A stretch of 64,000 nucleotides of DNA from Microbacterium hydrocarbonoxydans (GTDB lineage: Bacteria > Actinomycetota > Actinomycetes > Actinomycetales > Microbacteriaceae): the NCBI RefSeq assembly GCF_011752045.1, contig NZ_JAAKXW010000002.1, forward strand, positions 124,001 to 188,000, given 5' to 3'. Below, piece by piece: positions 49,760-59,190 of the stretch. Made by a program: the position numbers and the translations under genes. Position 1 is the first letter of the stretch. Each line of letters starts with the position of its first letter. The notes beneath the pieces are model-generated. The model was not told the origin of the DNA and ran no database searches. It worked only from the letters and a program-made list of their open reading frames with translations.

Positions 49760-52588
49760 CTACCGGCAGGTCGCCGCCGGGTACCCGGCGGTCACCGACG
49801 ATCCCCCGGCCGTCGCGGTGATCACTCCGGCGTCGACCGACGCCTTCTTCGTCGCCGCGACCGCCTGCCCCTCGGCACCGGGCGCGACGTCATCGATCAC
49901 GCGGCGGCCCAGCGGCGTCTCGACGACGACATCCGTCACGGCATCGCCGTCGTTGCGCACGGTCGACACGAGCTGCACCTTGCCGGAGACGCAGCGCGTC
50001 GTCACCGCGGGCGCGACATCGGACGACGTGGTGCCCACCGCGAGCACGGGGATCTTCAGGTACGAGCCCGGAGTCGTGAACGTGAGCCGCACGGCCGAGG
50101 CGAGCACGGCGTCGAATGCGATGGACGTGGGCTTGCCGTTGGCGCTCGGCGCCGCGTTCTGTGCGGTCGTCGCGTGCCAGGATCCCTGCGCGTCGCGGTA
50201 CTCGACGCTCACGCCCGTGATCGACCCCTCGATGTTCGTGAACCCGAGGCGGTCGACGATCCGCGCCTCGGCGGGCTCGATCGTGAACGTCGCGGAGTCC
50301 TTCATCGTGCCGCCGGTCCACGTGGACCACGAGGTGGTCCCCTTGGTGTCGCAGGCGCTCTGCGGGGGCATCGTCTCCCACTCGGTCTGGTGGAAGCTCG
50401 CCGAGACCGTGGTGCCGGCCGCCGAGCAGATGTCCTCGACGCCGTCGGCGCCCCAGATCTGCACCTCCGAGATGGACTGCCACGTGTTCGTCGCCGTCTT
50501 CAGCTGCAGGCGGATGCCGTTGGTCTGCGGCAGGTCCGAGACGTCGAGCGTCGCCACCGGAGCGGATGCCGCGGCATCCTGCGCCAGGTCGACGCTGACG
50601 TCCGCCGCGACCCAGCTGCCCGAAGCGTCGAGGTACTCGGCGGCGATGCTCGACGGCCAGGTGGCCCCCGCGCCGTCCTTGTAGGTGTGCACGGTGACCT
50701 CGTCGACATCCTGCGTCAGCGGCCACGTGAACGACAGCCAGCTCGACTTCGGGTAGACCCCGCCGCCGAGCCAGTCGTCCCAGCCCTTGCCCTTGACGTT
50801 GCCGTCGGCCACGGTCGGGGCCAGGCTCGCACGGCTGGACGCCGACACGGCCGACTCGAGGGCCAGGTTCACGATCCCGGGGGTGGCCACCTCGATCGTG
50901 CGGGCGAACGTGCGCCCTGCGGTGAACTGCGCGTCCGCGGAGAGTGTGCCCGTGATCGTCTGAGTGCCGCGCTCGGCGAACGAGGTGGCGCTCCAGGTCA
51001 CGGCCGTGTCGACCGTCGCGTCGCCCACCTTCACGGGGACCGTGGCCGGCAGAGCATCCGCGAAGTCCTCTCCGGGCTCCACCGACTCCGGCAGGCCGTC
51101 GTCGACGACGCTCCAGATCTCGGTGCCGAGCCCGTGCGAGTCGAAGTACGAGGCGTCCCAGCCGCCGCCCCAGCGCGCCGGGTCCTCGGTGGCGGGGTTG
51201 CGCATCTCGGCGCGGCCGTTCTCGCCGATCGTGATCGGCAGCCACACGTATGTGGAGTTCGCGGCTCCCGAGTTCCAGCGGTCGCCCATGTAGACGAAGC
51301 GGCCGCCGCCGAGGTCGAGGACGTTCGTGCCCTGCGAGCCGAAGGTCGTCCGGCGGGTGTCGCCGATCGAGAGCAGGCCGTCACCGCCCTCCGGGATCGC
51401 GTTGTAGGCGACGTTCTCGTGGGAGTCGCCGGTCTCGACTCCGCGGATCCAGGTGCCCAGGATGCTGTCGGCGGTGTGATACGTCTGCGGGTTCGGCGCC
51501 CATCCGGTCGCGCCGGAGGCGAGGGCGTAGTACTTCCCGCCGTGCTGGAAGAGCGCGGGAGCCTCGAGCATCCCGCACTCCTTCACGATCTGGAAGTCCT
51601 CGCCGCGCACGGGCGCCTCGGCGGTGCCGTCGGCGAAGACGTACGGGTAGCGGCCGTCCTCCGAGTACTGCCCCGCGTTCACCATGTCGGAGCCGGTGGT
51701 GTGGGTGACGTTCGTGTAGGAGGGGTCGAGCTCGGCGATGTACAGCGAGCGGTTCTCCTCGGAGGAGTACACGATGTAGGCGGTGCCGTCGTCGTCCTGG
51801 AAGACCGTCATGTCCCTGGCCTGACCCGGGACCGCGGCCGAGATGCAGGCCTTGTAGTCCGTGCGGTTCGGCATCCGGTACACCCCGGTCATCCGGAACG
51901 GCCCGGTCGGGCTGTCGGACACCGCGACGCCCGCCATCGAGCGCGCGTACATGCTGCCGCCTGGCGTGGTCTGCCCGTCGGAGTGCCACCAGAGCACCCA
52001 CTTGCCGGTGCCCTCGTTGAACAGCACTTTGGGGCGCTCGAAGATCGTCGTGTACTCGGCGGCATCGCTGGTGTTGAGGTGGTAGTTGAGGGTGGAGATG
52101 CGGTCGGCGCGCGGCTGGCCGGCATCGTCGACCGTGTCGTAGAGAGCGTCGAAGTACTCGGTCTCGAGCTCGGCGGCGCTGGAGACCGAGCGCAGCACGA
52201 CGCCCTCGTCGGTCCAGTTGAGGGTGTCGTAGGACTTGTAGGCGTGCACGCCGGGGCTGCCGTAGTAGCCGTTGCTGCGATCCTCGCCGTACCAGTAGTA
52301 CACGGTGCGGCCGTCTTCGGTGCCGGTCACGACGTCGCCGCCCTCGACGCCGAGCTCCTGGGCGCTGACCACGGCGCCGCCGTGCGCCTGGATGTGCGCC
52401 CCTCCGTCGTCGAACCAGTAGGGCTGGAAGTAGCTCGGCGAGCTCGAACCCGGATCCTGGATGGCGGGGTACGCCGTGTAGGTGACGGGCTCGCCCGTCG
52501 GCACGGCCGCCTGCGCGGTCGCCACGGTCGACATCGTCAGCACCGCAGCGGCACAGGCCACCATCGCGACGCCCTTGCTTCTCTTCAT
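49760..52588 (-). CDS. secreted GH43-family glycosidase with Ig-like and discoidin modules
   Basis: This 942-residue exported enzyme has a signal peptide (MKRSKGVAMVACAAAVLTMSTVATAQA-A). A five-bladed GH43 propeller follows: the QAHGGAVVSA and TVYYWYGEDRSNGYYGSPGVHAYKS segments and ECGMLEAPALFQHGGKYYALASG with the general acid Glu. Next comes a Big_4-like domain (about 480-560) and F5/8-type C (discoidin) sequence (about 570-690) for carbohydrate binding, then further beta domains. The exact activity (arabinan, galactan or arabinogalactan side chains) is not fixed by sequence. ATG 52588 follows GGGAG. Confidence 0.88.
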   Translation of the reverse strand: MKRSKGVAMVACAAAVLTMSTVATAQAAVPTGEPVTYTAYPAIQDPGSSSPSYFQPYWFDDGGAHIQAHGGAVVSAQELGVEGGDVVTGTEDGRTVYYWYGEDRSNGYYGSPGVHAYKSYDTLNWTDEGVVLRSVSSAAELETEYFDALYDTVDDAGQPRADRISTLNYHLNTSDAAEYTTIFERPKVLFNEGTGKWVLWWHSDGQTTPGGSMYARSMAGVAVSDSPTGPFRMTGVYRMPNRTDYKACISAAVPGQARDMTVFQDDDGTAYIVYSSEENRSLYIAELDPSYTNVTHTTGSDMVNAGQYSEDGRYPYVFADGTAEAPVRGEDFQIVKECGMLEAPALFQHGGKYYALASGATGWAPNPQTYHTADSILGTWIRGVETGDSHENVAYNAIPEGGDGLLSIGDTRRTTFGSQGTNVLDLGGGRFVYMGDRWNSGAANSTYVWLPITIGENGRAEMRNPATEDPARWGGGWDASYFDSHGLGTEIWSVVDDGLPESVEPGEDFADALPATVPVKVGDATVDTAVTWSATSFAERGTQTITGTLSADAQFTAGRTFARTIEVATPGIVNLALESAVSASSRASLAPTVADGNVKGKGWDDWLGGGVYPKSSWLSFTWPLTQDVDEVTVHTYKDGAGATWPSSIAAEYLDASGSWVAADVSVDLAQDAAASAPVATLDVSDLPQTNGIRLQLKTATNTWQSISEVQIWGADGVEDICSAAGTTVSASFHQTEWETMPPQSACDTKGTTSWSTWTGGTMKDSATFTIEPAEARIVDRLGFTNIEGSITGVSVEYRDAQGSWHATTAQNAAPSANGKPTSIAFDAVLASAVRLTFTTPGSYLKIPVLAVGTTSSDVAPAVTTRCVSGKVQLVSTVRNDGDAVTDVVVETPLGRRVIDDVAPGAEGQAVAATKKASVDAGVITATAGGSSVTAGYPAATCR

Positions 52589-52628
52589 TCGCACTCCCTT
52601 GTGGACCGAGGCCTCTTCGCCTCGCGCA

Positions 52629-52655
52629 TGTTGACGTCAACAGGTTAACGTCAAC
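52629..52655. promoter_or_regulatory. tandem LacI-type operators before the GH43 gene
   Basis: TGTTGACGTCAACA (52629-52642, perfect palindrome) and GTTAACGTCAAC (52644-52655) have centres 14 bases apart and overlap the probable -35 (TTGACG) of the minus-strand promoter. Confidence 0.7.
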
Positions 52656-52749
52656 ACACATTCAAGCAGGACGGATGCCCGATGGGCAAGCCCTTTCCCG
52701 CGGTGCGGACGCCGCTGCCTGGCCGCCCCGCGTTCGTTCGTCCTGGTTC

Positions 52750-52810
52750 GTTCCGGTCGCAGTCGAGCACAGTCGTGCGCCGTCGGACTGTGCTGAAGTG
52801 CGACCGGAAC
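52750..52810. repeat. dispersed inverted repeat, copy C
   Basis: 25-base arms starting GTTCCGGTCGCAG (52750-52774) and their complement (52786-52810) match at about 22 of 25 positions around an 11-base loop. 28 bases past the stop of the GH27 gene. Confidence 0.78.
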
Positions 52811-52837
52811 TGCTCCGCGGCGGGGCGAGGGCAGGCG

Positions 52838-54142
52838 TCAGGGCCGGTGGCGGAGCAGGGCGGCGCCGTGTGGGGCGAGTGCGATTCGCAGCGCGGCACT
52901 GCCGGGAGCCACTCCCCTGGCCGCGTCGCTCTGCACGGTCACCGGCTCGAGCGGCACGGCGCGGCCGGTCCACAGCTCGGTGACTGCTCCGGATGCCGGG
53001 AAGCCGATGTTCCCTGCGTCGAGCGCGATCTCGGCGGGCTTCTCGCCGAGGTTGAACGCCGCGGCATACCGCTCGCCGTCCGGTCCGTCAGCCGCCCAGA
53101 GCACCAGCGTCCCCTCGCGGAACACCTCGCGGTTGCGGGTCGAGCCCCGGAGCACGGCGAGCACCTCGTCGTTCTGGAAGAGCGCGATCGTGGCGGGGTC
53201 GCTCGACGGCAGGTCGCCGCCGATCATCAGCGGCGAGCGCGCGATGATCCACAGCGTCAGCAGCGAGACCCGCTCGGCGGGGGTCAGCCGGTCGTCGCGG
53301 GGCTCCCCGCGCTCGGCGCGGATGCCGATGCGCCCGAGCGGCAGCATGTCGCCGTCCGGCCAGCCCCTCTCCCCCGCGAACGGCGCCCAGCGGGCGAAGC
53401 GCGCGAAGTTGGCGGCGACGTCGTCCCAGGAGTCCCAGAGGTCGTCGCAGATGCGCCACATGCCGGCGTGCGCACGCAGGTGGTCGAGCCGCTCGAGCGA
53501 GAGGTCGCGACCGGGCGACAGGCTCAGGGTGATGTCCCGGCCGCAGCGGGCGATCGCGGACGCGTACGCCTCGATGTCAGCCTCCTGGTACGGCCAGAGC
53601 ATGTCGTCGGCCTTGATGAAGTCGACGCCCCACTCCGCATACAGCGCGAGCGTGGAGTCGTAGTACGCCTGCGCCGCCGGATGCTCGTGATCGAGCCCCA
53701 GCATGTCGGGGTTCCACTCGCACACGTTCGTCGCGTCCGCGACCTCGGCGGCACCGGCATCCGTCCCCAGGACGGGCAGGTTCTGCGCGACGGCCCGCCG
53801 CGGGATGCCGCGCATCGTATGGATGCCGAAGCGCAGGCCCAGCTCGTGGATGCGAGCGGCGAGCGGCCCGAAGCCGACGCCGCCGGCGGAGCTCGGGAAC
53901 CGCTCGGGGTCGGGGATGAGCCGGCCGTGCGCATCGAGGTGCAGCGGAGCATCCGCGTTGTAGCCGTGCGAGCGCGCCGTCGGGTCGGCCCAGTCGATGT
54001 CGACGACGATCGTGTCCCAGCCGAACCGCAGCAGGTGCTCCGCCATGAACTCGGCGTTCGCGAGCACCTCCGCCTCGGTCACCGTGGTGCCGTAGCAGTC
54101 CCAGCTGTTCCACCCCATCGGTGGCGCGGGCGCGGTGGTCAC
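52838..54142 (-). CDS. GH27-family glycosidase (alpha-galactosidase or beta-L-arabinopyranosidase)
   Basis: This 434-residue GH27 enzyme starts PPMGWNSWDCYGTTVTEAEVLANAEFM, the family hallmark. The nucleophile Asp179 is in WGVDFIKADDM and the acid/base Asp lies in MWRICDDLWDSWD (about 233-234). FGIHTMRGIPRRAV is the bacterial variant of the usual FGIYSDAG segment. No signal peptide, so it acts inside the cell on imported oligosaccharides. The GTG at 54142 overlaps the epimerase stop. Being last in an ara operon, beta-L-arabinopyranosidase is more likely than plain alpha-galactosidase, but that is inference. Confidence 0.87.
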   Translation of the reverse strand: MTTAPAPPMGWNSWDCYGTTVTEAEVLANAEFMAEHLLRFGWDTIVVDIDWADPTARSHGYNADAPLHLDAHGRLIPDPERFPSSAGGVGFGPLAARIHELGLRFGIHTMRGIPRRAVAQNLPVLGTDAGAAEVADATNVCEWNPDMLGLDHEHPAAQAYYDSTLALYAEWGVDFIKADDMLWPYQEADIEAYASAIARCGRDITLSLSPGRDLSLERLDHLRAHAGMWRICDDLWDSWDDVAANFARFARWAPFAGERGWPDGDMLPLGRIGIRAERGEPRDDRLTPAERVSLLTLWIIARSPLMIGGDLPSSDPATIALFQNDEVLAVLRGSTRNREVFREGTLVLWAADGPDGERYAAAFNLGEKPAEIALDAGNIGFPASGAVTELWTGRAVPLEPVTVQSDAARGVAPGSAALRIALAPHGAALLRHRP

Positions 54143-55137
54143 AGCGCCCGGATCCGCCAGGATGCCGCGTGCGTCGCGCCGGGCTCGAGCACCACGAGGT
54201 CGGTGCCGGAGTTGAACGCGTCGGGCGGGCAGGTCATCGGCTCGACCGCGAGGCCGATGCGGTGGATGCCGTCGATCCCGGGGTTGTCGGCGGTGTGCAC
54301 CTGCACCCACGGGCAGCGCTCGTCCCAGGTCATCGCGACGCCGTGCTCCCCCTCGGTGAGCCGCACCTCGGCGGCGCCGTCCGTGCGGGAGAGTGCGGTG
54401 AAGGCGTGGTCGATGAACACGTCGCCGATCGGCCGGGCCGAGCGGAAGTCCCACTCCGGATGCCGGTCCACGCTCTCCAGGGCGACGGGGCTCAGCCGGT
54501 CGGGGGTGACGGTGAGGACCTCGGAGGCGGGGAGCAGGAGGTTCCACGCATCCACGCGGCCGGAAGGCCCGGCCACGAGGTATGGATGCGGACCGGTGCC
54601 CCAGGGCGCGGCATCCGCCCCGATGTTCCGCGCGGTGACCGTCTGCGTGAGCCCGTCGTCGTCGAGACGGTACTCGGTCTCCACCTCGACGCGGAACGGG
54701 TACCCTGCCTGGGGCTCGATGACGGCGGCCAGCACCACGCGGTCGGCCTCGATCACGCGGTCGGAGAACTCCGCCCACGACAGCAGGCCGTGCAGGGCCT
54801 GACCCCGCTCCGGCTCGGTGAGCGGAAGCCGGTGCTCGGCGCCGCCGAAGGAGTAGCGGCCGTCGACGATGCGGTTCGGCCATGGCGCGAGGGTCGTGCC
54901 GCGGTAGCCAGGGCGCACCTCGTCGGCGCCGAACGGCACGACGAGGTCGCGCCCCTCGAACGTGAGCGAGCGCAGCGACGCGCCGACACTCGCGATCGCG
55001 GCCTCGTAAGAGCCGTGCGCGATGCGCAGCTGCCGTCCGGAGCGCGGCAGCACCACCGCTCCCGTCTCTGGAACTGTCGCCTGCGCGGCGGTCGAGGCGA
55101 CAGTTCGCGCGACGGGAGCACCCTCGGCGGTCGTCAT
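54139..55137 (-). CDS. aldose 1-epimerase
   Basis: This 332-residue mutarotase interconverts anomers of aldoses. SVGASLRSLTFEGRDLVVPFG, APWPNRIVDGRYSFGG, ALHGLLSWAEF with the first catalytic His, PWGTGPHPYLVAG with the second, and GIHRIGLAVEPMTCPPDAFN with the catalytic Glu match GalM. The ATG at 55137 overlaps the araA stop by one base (TGATG). In this operon it would convert L-arabinose anomers released by the glycosidases into the form used by the isomerase. Confidence 0.92.
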   Translation of the reverse strand: MTTAEGAPVARTVASTAAQATVPETGAVVLPRSGRQLRIAHGSYEAAIASVGASLRSLTFEGRDLVVPFGADEVRPGYRGTTLAPWPNRIVDGRYSFGGAEHRLPLTEPERGQALHGLLSWAEFSDRVIEADRVVLAAVIEPQAGYPFRVEVETEYRLDDDGLTQTVTARNIGADAAPWGTGPHPYLVAGPSGRVDAWNLLLPASEVLTVTPDRLSPVALESVDRHPEWDFRSARPIGDVFIDHAFTALSRTDGAAEVRLTEGEHGVAMTWDERCPWVQVHTADNPGIDGIHRIGLAVEPMTCPPDAFNSGTDLVVLEPGATHAASWRIRAL

Positions 55138-56654
55138 CACAGCCCCTGAGCGAGCCGGTAGTACGCCTGGTTCCAGCGGACCTGCTTCTGGAACTCGGGC
55201 AGCGTGGTCGCCTCGTCGATGACGAGGAGCTCGACCTCCGCCATCTCGGCGAAGTCGCGGAACGCCTCGATGCCGACCGCGGTGGACATCACCGTGTGAT
55301 GCGCGGCTCCGGCGGTGAGCCAGGCGGCAGCCGAGGTGTTGAAGTCGGGGGCGGGCTTCCACACGGCGCGGCCGACGGGGAGCTTGGGCAGCGAGGCCCG
55401 CGGCTCGACGTTCTCGACGACGTTCGCCGTGAGGCGGAAGCGGTCGCGCATGTCGCTCAGCGCGACGACGACGGCGGGGCCGGAGTCGGCCGTGAAGACC
55501 AGTCGCACCGGGTCGTCCTTGCCGCCGATGCCGAGCGGGTGGATCTCCAGCGTCGGCTTGGCGGTGGTGAGCGAGGGAGACACCTCGAGCATGTGCGCGC
55601 CGAGGATGAGCTCGTCGCCCGGGGTCATGTCGTAGGTGTAGTCCTCCATGAGGCTGGCGCCGCCCGGCAGACCCGCGCCCATGACGTTCGCGACGCGCAC
55701 GAGGATCGCGGTCTTCCAGTCGCCCTCGGCCCCGAAGCCGTAGCCCTCAGCCATGAGGCGCTGCACGGCGAGGCCGGGGAGCTGCGTGAGCTCGCCGAGG
55801 TCCTCGAAGGATGTGGTGAAGGCCCCGAAGCCGCCCTCCTCCAGGAACAGCCGCAGGCCGATCTCGATGGCGGCGCCGTCCCGCAGCGACTGGTGGCGCT
55901 CCCCGCCACGGCGCAGCTCCGGGGCGACCTCGTAGAGCTCCTCGTACTCGGCGACGAGGGCGTCGATGTCGGTCTCGGATGCCGCGGCGACGGCATCCGC
56001 CAGTTCGTTCACGCCCCAGGTGTTCACCTGCACGCCGAACCGCAGCTCGGCCTCGGTCTTGTCGCCCTCGGTGACGGCGACGAAGCGCATGTTGTCGCCG
56101 AAGCGGGCGAGCTTCATCGAGCGGGCGGCGGCGAGGCCGGCGGCGGCGCGCTGCCAGGTGGCGAGCTCCTGACGCACCCGCGGGTCGCTCGCGTGGCCGA
56201 CGATCGTCTTGCGCGGCACGCCGAGGCGGGTCTGGATGTAGCCGAACTCGCGGTCGCCGTGCGCCGCCTGGTTGAGGTTCATGAAGTCGAAGTCGATGTC
56301 GGCCCACGGCAGCTCGACGTTCGCCTGCGTGTGCAGGTGCGCGAGCGGCTTCTGCAGCGCGTCGAGGCCGGCGATCCACATCTTCGCCGGGCTGAACGTG
56401 TGCATCCAGGCGACGAGGCCGATCACGTTCTCGTCGGCGTTGGCCTCCAGCGCGATGCGCTTGATGGCGGCGGAGTCGGTGAGCACCGGCTTCCACACGA
56501 TCCTGACGGGTGTCTCGTCCGCGTCGTCGAGCAGGCGCGCGATCTCCTGCGACTGCGCGGCGACCTGCACGAGCGTCTCCGGGCCGTACAGATGCTGGCT
56601 CCCGGTGAGGAACCAGACCTCGTAGCCGTCGAGGGTGGTGGTGAGCTTCGGCAT
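55137..56654 (-). CDS. araA: L-arabinose isomerase
   Basis: This 505-residue enzyme interconverts L-arabinose and L-ribulose. [25 protein letters not shown] at the N-terminus, [31 protein letters not shown] and [19 protein letters not shown] with a metal-binding Glu are all characteristic, and [12 protein letters not shown] supplies the second one. Full length for the family. The gap to araB is 9 bases. It is the third gene of the ara operon. Confidence 0.97.
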   Translation of the reverse strand: MPKLTTTLDGYEVWFLTGSQHLYGPETLVQVAAQSQEIARLLDDADETPVRIVWKPVLTDSAAIKRIALEANADENVIGLVAWMHTFSPAKMWIAGLDALQKPLAHLHTQANVELPWADIDFDFMNLNQAAHGDREFGYIQTRLGVPRKTIVGHASDPRVRQELATWQRAAAGLAAARSMKLARFGDNMRFVAVTEGDKTEAELRFGVQVNTWGVNELADAVAAASETDIDALVAEYEELYEVAPELRRGGERHQSLRDGAAIEIGLRLFLEEGGFGAFTTSFEDLGELTQLPGLAVQRLMAEGYGFGAEGDWKTAILVRVANVMGAGLPGGASLMEDYTYDMTPGDELILGAHMLEVSPSLTTAKPTLEIHPLGIGGKDDPVRLVFTADSGPAVVVALSDMRDRFRLTANVVENVEPRASLPKLPVGRAVWKPAPDFNTSAAAWLTAGAAHHTVMSTAVGIEAFRDFAEMAEVELLVIDEATTLPEFQKQVRWNQAYYRLAQGL

Positions 56655-56663
56655 GGCGGGTCC

Positions 56664-58241
56664 TTACAGGGAGTCGACGGCGGCGGCCTCGATGGCCAGG
56701 CCCGCGCGGTAGCGGTCGAGGTAGGCGGAGAAGCCGGCGACGTCGGCAGGGTCGGGGTCGGCGACGGAGACGGATGCCGCGGCGAACACGGTGCCGTCGA
56801 GATAGGCGGCCAGCGTCTCGGCGCGGCCGAGGTAGGAGGCGAGGACGGCGATGCCCCAGGCCCCGCCCTCGCTCGCGAGCTCGCCCACGGCGACGGGGGC
56901 ACCCAGAGCGCCGGCGAGGAAGCGCTGCGCGACCCCGGCGGTGCGGAACATCCCGCCGTGCGCGAACATGCGGTCGAGCCCGACGCCCTCGCCGGCGAGC
57001 ACCTGCATGCCCAGCGCCAGCGTGCCGAACACGCCGTACAGCTGGGCGCGCATGAAGTTCGCCAGCGTGAACGCGCTGCCGGGGGTGCGCACGAACAGCG
57101 GGCGACCTTCGGCAAGCCCTGCGATGGGCTCGCCGGCGAGGTGGTTGTAGGCGATCAGGCCGCCGGCATCCGCCTCGCCCTCGAGCGCCTCGCGGAAGAG
57201 GGCCTCGAACGCGGCGTCGTCGCCGACCGGCTGCCCGGCCGCGACCGCGAACCGGGTGAAGAGACCTGCCCAGGCGGCCAGCTCGCTGGCGCCGTTGTTG
57301 CAGTGCACCATGGCGACGGCGTCGCCGGCCGGAGTCGTGACGAGATCGAGCTCGTGGTGCAGGCTGGTGAGCGGACGCTCCAGCACGACCATCGCGAAGA
57401 TGCTCGTGCCCGCGGAGACGTTCCCGGTGCGCGGCGCGACGGAGTTGGTCGCGACCATGCCGGTGCCGGCGTCGCCCTCGGGCGGGCACAGCGGGATGCC
57501 GGGCTGCAGCGCGCCGGACGGGTCGAGGAGCGCGGCGCCCTCGGCCGTCAGCTTCCCCGCCGCCGCACCCGCGGGGAGGACAGCGGGCAGCAGCGCGACG
57601 AGGCCCGCCGGGAGGCGGTCGCCGGCCAGGGCGTCGTAGGCCTGCAGCATCCGCTCGTCGTACCCGCCGGTCGCGGAGTCGATGGGGAACATGCCGGAGG
57701 CGTCGCCGACGCCCAGGACGCGCTCGCCGGTGAGCCTCCAGTGCACATACCCGGCGAGCGTGGTCACGAAGTCGAGCTGCGGCACGTGCGCCTCGGCGTC
57801 GACCACGGCCTGGTGCAGGTGCGCGATCGACCACCGCAGCGGGATGTTCACGCCCAGGAGATCGGTGAGCTCGGATGCCGCGACGCCGGTGTTCGTGTTC
57901 CGCCAGGTGCGGAACGGCACGAGCAGGTCACCGTCCGCGTCGAAGGCGAGGTAGCCGTGCATCATGGCGGAGATGCCGATGGCGCCGAAGGTCGCCGGCC
58001 GCACGCCGTAGCGGTCGTGGGCGTCGGCGACGAGATCGGCGAACGCGGCCTGCAGGCCCTGCCAGACCTCGTCGAGGCCGTAGGTCCAGAGGCCGTCCTC
58101 GAGCCGGTTCTCCCAGGAGAACGAGCCGGTCGCGATCACCCCGGTGACGTCGGAGCCGATCAGGCACGCCTTGATGCGGGTGGAGCCGAGCTCGATGCCC
58201 AGGGTGGTGCGACCCGCCAGGATGTCGTCGCGCGCGCTCAT
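56664..58241 (-). CDS. araB: ribulokinase (FGGY family)
   Basis: This 525-residue kinase phosphorylates L-ribulose. LGIELGSTRIKACLIGSD is the phosphate-1 motif, IGISAMMHGYLAFDADG and RTWRNTNTGVAASEL lie around the substrate, and VSAGTSIFAMVVLE with HGGMFRTAGVAQRFLAGAL closes the ATP site. This is the type of FGGY ribulokinase found with AraA in actinobacteria and lactobacilli. The ATG overlaps the araD stop by 4 bases. Xylulokinase is the closest alternative but does not fit the operon. Confidence 0.92.
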   Translation of the reverse strand: MSARDDILAGRTTLGIELGSTRIKACLIGSDVTGVIATGSFSWENRLEDGLWTYGLDEVWQGLQAAFADLVADAHDRYGVRPATFGAIGISAMMHGYLAFDADGDLLVPFRTWRNTNTGVAASELTDLLGVNIPLRWSIAHLHQAVVDAEAHVPQLDFVTTLAGYVHWRLTGERVLGVGDASGMFPIDSATGGYDERMLQAYDALAGDRLPAGLVALLPAVLPAGAAAGKLTAEGAALLDPSGALQPGIPLCPPEGDAGTGMVATNSVAPRTGNVSAGTSIFAMVVLERPLTSLHHELDLVTTPAGDAVAMVHCNNGASELAAWAGLFTRFAVAAGQPVGDDAAFEALFREALEGEADAGGLIAYNHLAGEPIAGLAEGRPLFVRTPGSAFTLANFMRAQLYGVFGTLALGMQVLAGEGVGLDRMFAHGGMFRTAGVAQRFLAGALGAPVAVGELASEGGAWGIAVLASYLGRAETLAAYLDGTVFAAASVSVADPDPADVAGFSAYLDRYRAGLAIEAAAVDSL

Positions 58242-58972
58242 CGGCGGGCGTCCGCGCTCTGGCCGTACACGTTCTGGTACCGGTTGTAGAGGCTGTCGAT
58301 GGCCTCCTGAGGGATCGGGATGAGCGGTCCCGCCTCGCGGGCGAGGTGCACCGTGCGCGCCACGTCCTCGACCATGACCGCCGCCTTCACGGCATCCTTC
58401 GCGTTCACTCCGATCGTGAACGGTCCGTGGTTCTGCATGAGCACCGCACGGCTGCGGTGCCCGCTCAGGGTCTCGACGATCCCGCGGCCGATCGAGTCGT
58501 CGCCGATGATCGCGAACGGGCCGACCGGGATCGGCCCGCCGAACTCGTCGGCCATCGCGGTGATCACGCAGGGGATCTCCTCGCCGCGGGCGGCCCAGGC
58601 GACCGCATAGTCCGAGTGGGTGTGCACGACGCCGCCGACCTCGGGCATGTGGCGGTACACGTACGCGTGCGCGGCGGTGTCGCTGGACGGGCTGCGCTCG
58701 CTGCCCGGCGTTCCCGGGATGACATCGCCGTCGAGGTCGCAGAGGATCATGTTCTCCGGGGCGAGGTCGTCGTAGGAGACGCCGGAGGGCTTGATCACGA
58801 AGAGGTCGCCGCCGCCGTCCTCGGTCAGGCGGACGCGGCCCGAGACGTTGCCGCCGGTCCACACGACGAGTCCGTAGCGGACCAGTTCGCCGTGCAGGCG
58901 CGCGACGTCCTCGCGGACGGCCTGGATCGACGCCTCGACGGCGGGGCTGAAGGCGGGGGCTTCGCTGCTCAC
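58238..58972 (-). CDS. araD: L-ribulose-5-phosphate 4-epimerase
   Basis: This 244-residue class-II aldolase-fold epimerase makes D-xylulose 5-phosphate. VWTGGNVSGRV binds phosphate, FVIKPSGVSYDDLAPENM follows, and VVHTHSDYAVAWA carries the zinc-binding histidines; SRAVLMQNHGPFTIG supplies the third. The frame runs further upstream, but GTG 58972 (GTG-AGC-AGC) is preferred: CGAGG lies 6 bases before it and the longer form would reach through the operators. First gene of the operon araD-araB-araA-galM-GH27. Confidence 0.95.
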   Translation of the reverse strand: MSSEAPAFSPAVEASIQAVREDVARLHGELVRYGLVVWTGGNVSGRVRLTEDGGGDLFVIKPSGVSYDDLAPENMILCDLDGDVIPGTPGSERSPSSDTAAHAYVYRHMPEVGGVVHTHSDYAVAWAARGEEIPCVITAMADEFGGPIPVGPFAIIGDDSIGRGIVETLSGHRSRAVLMQNHGPFTIGVNAKDAVKAAVMVEDVARTVHLAREAGPLIPIPQEAIDSLYNRYQNVYGQSADARR

Positions 58973-58989
58973 GGTGACCTCGGAAGTTC

Positions 58990-59047
58990 GTGACCGGTCA
59001 CTGTGACCGGTCACAGTAGTGTGACACGGCCGCCGTGCGATCGTCAA
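58990..59047 (-). promoter_or_regulatory. ara operon promoter with tandem LacI-type operators
   Basis: TTGACG (59042-59047) and CACACT (59018-59023) are 18 bases apart on the minus strand. GTGACCGGTCAC, a perfect 12-bp palindrome, occurs at 58990-59001 and 59003-59014, centres 13 bases apart, across the transcription start. The AraR gene product encoded upstream is the likely ligand. Confidence 0.75.
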
Positions 59048-59056
59048 GGGCGCCCA

Positions 59057-59160
59057 GCCGTTCACTACTCCTCAGATTCCGTGGCACTGGTCGATGACCG
59101 CCGCGTCCTCCCGGGGAACGCGGACGCGGCAGCGCGCGATACTGAGGAATTGTGAACGGC
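59057..59160. repeat. compound inverted repeat between araR and the ara operon
   Basis: Outer 19-base arms (59057-59075, GCCGTTCACTACTCCTCAG; 59142-59160) match at 17 positions. An inner GCCGCGTCC/GGACGCGGC pair (59100-59108, 59122-59130) is perfect. It begins 30 bases past the araR stop, so it may end that transcript. Confidence 0.6.
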
Positions 59161-59190
59161 CGCGGCGGCCGCCTGCGGTCGAGACCCGGC

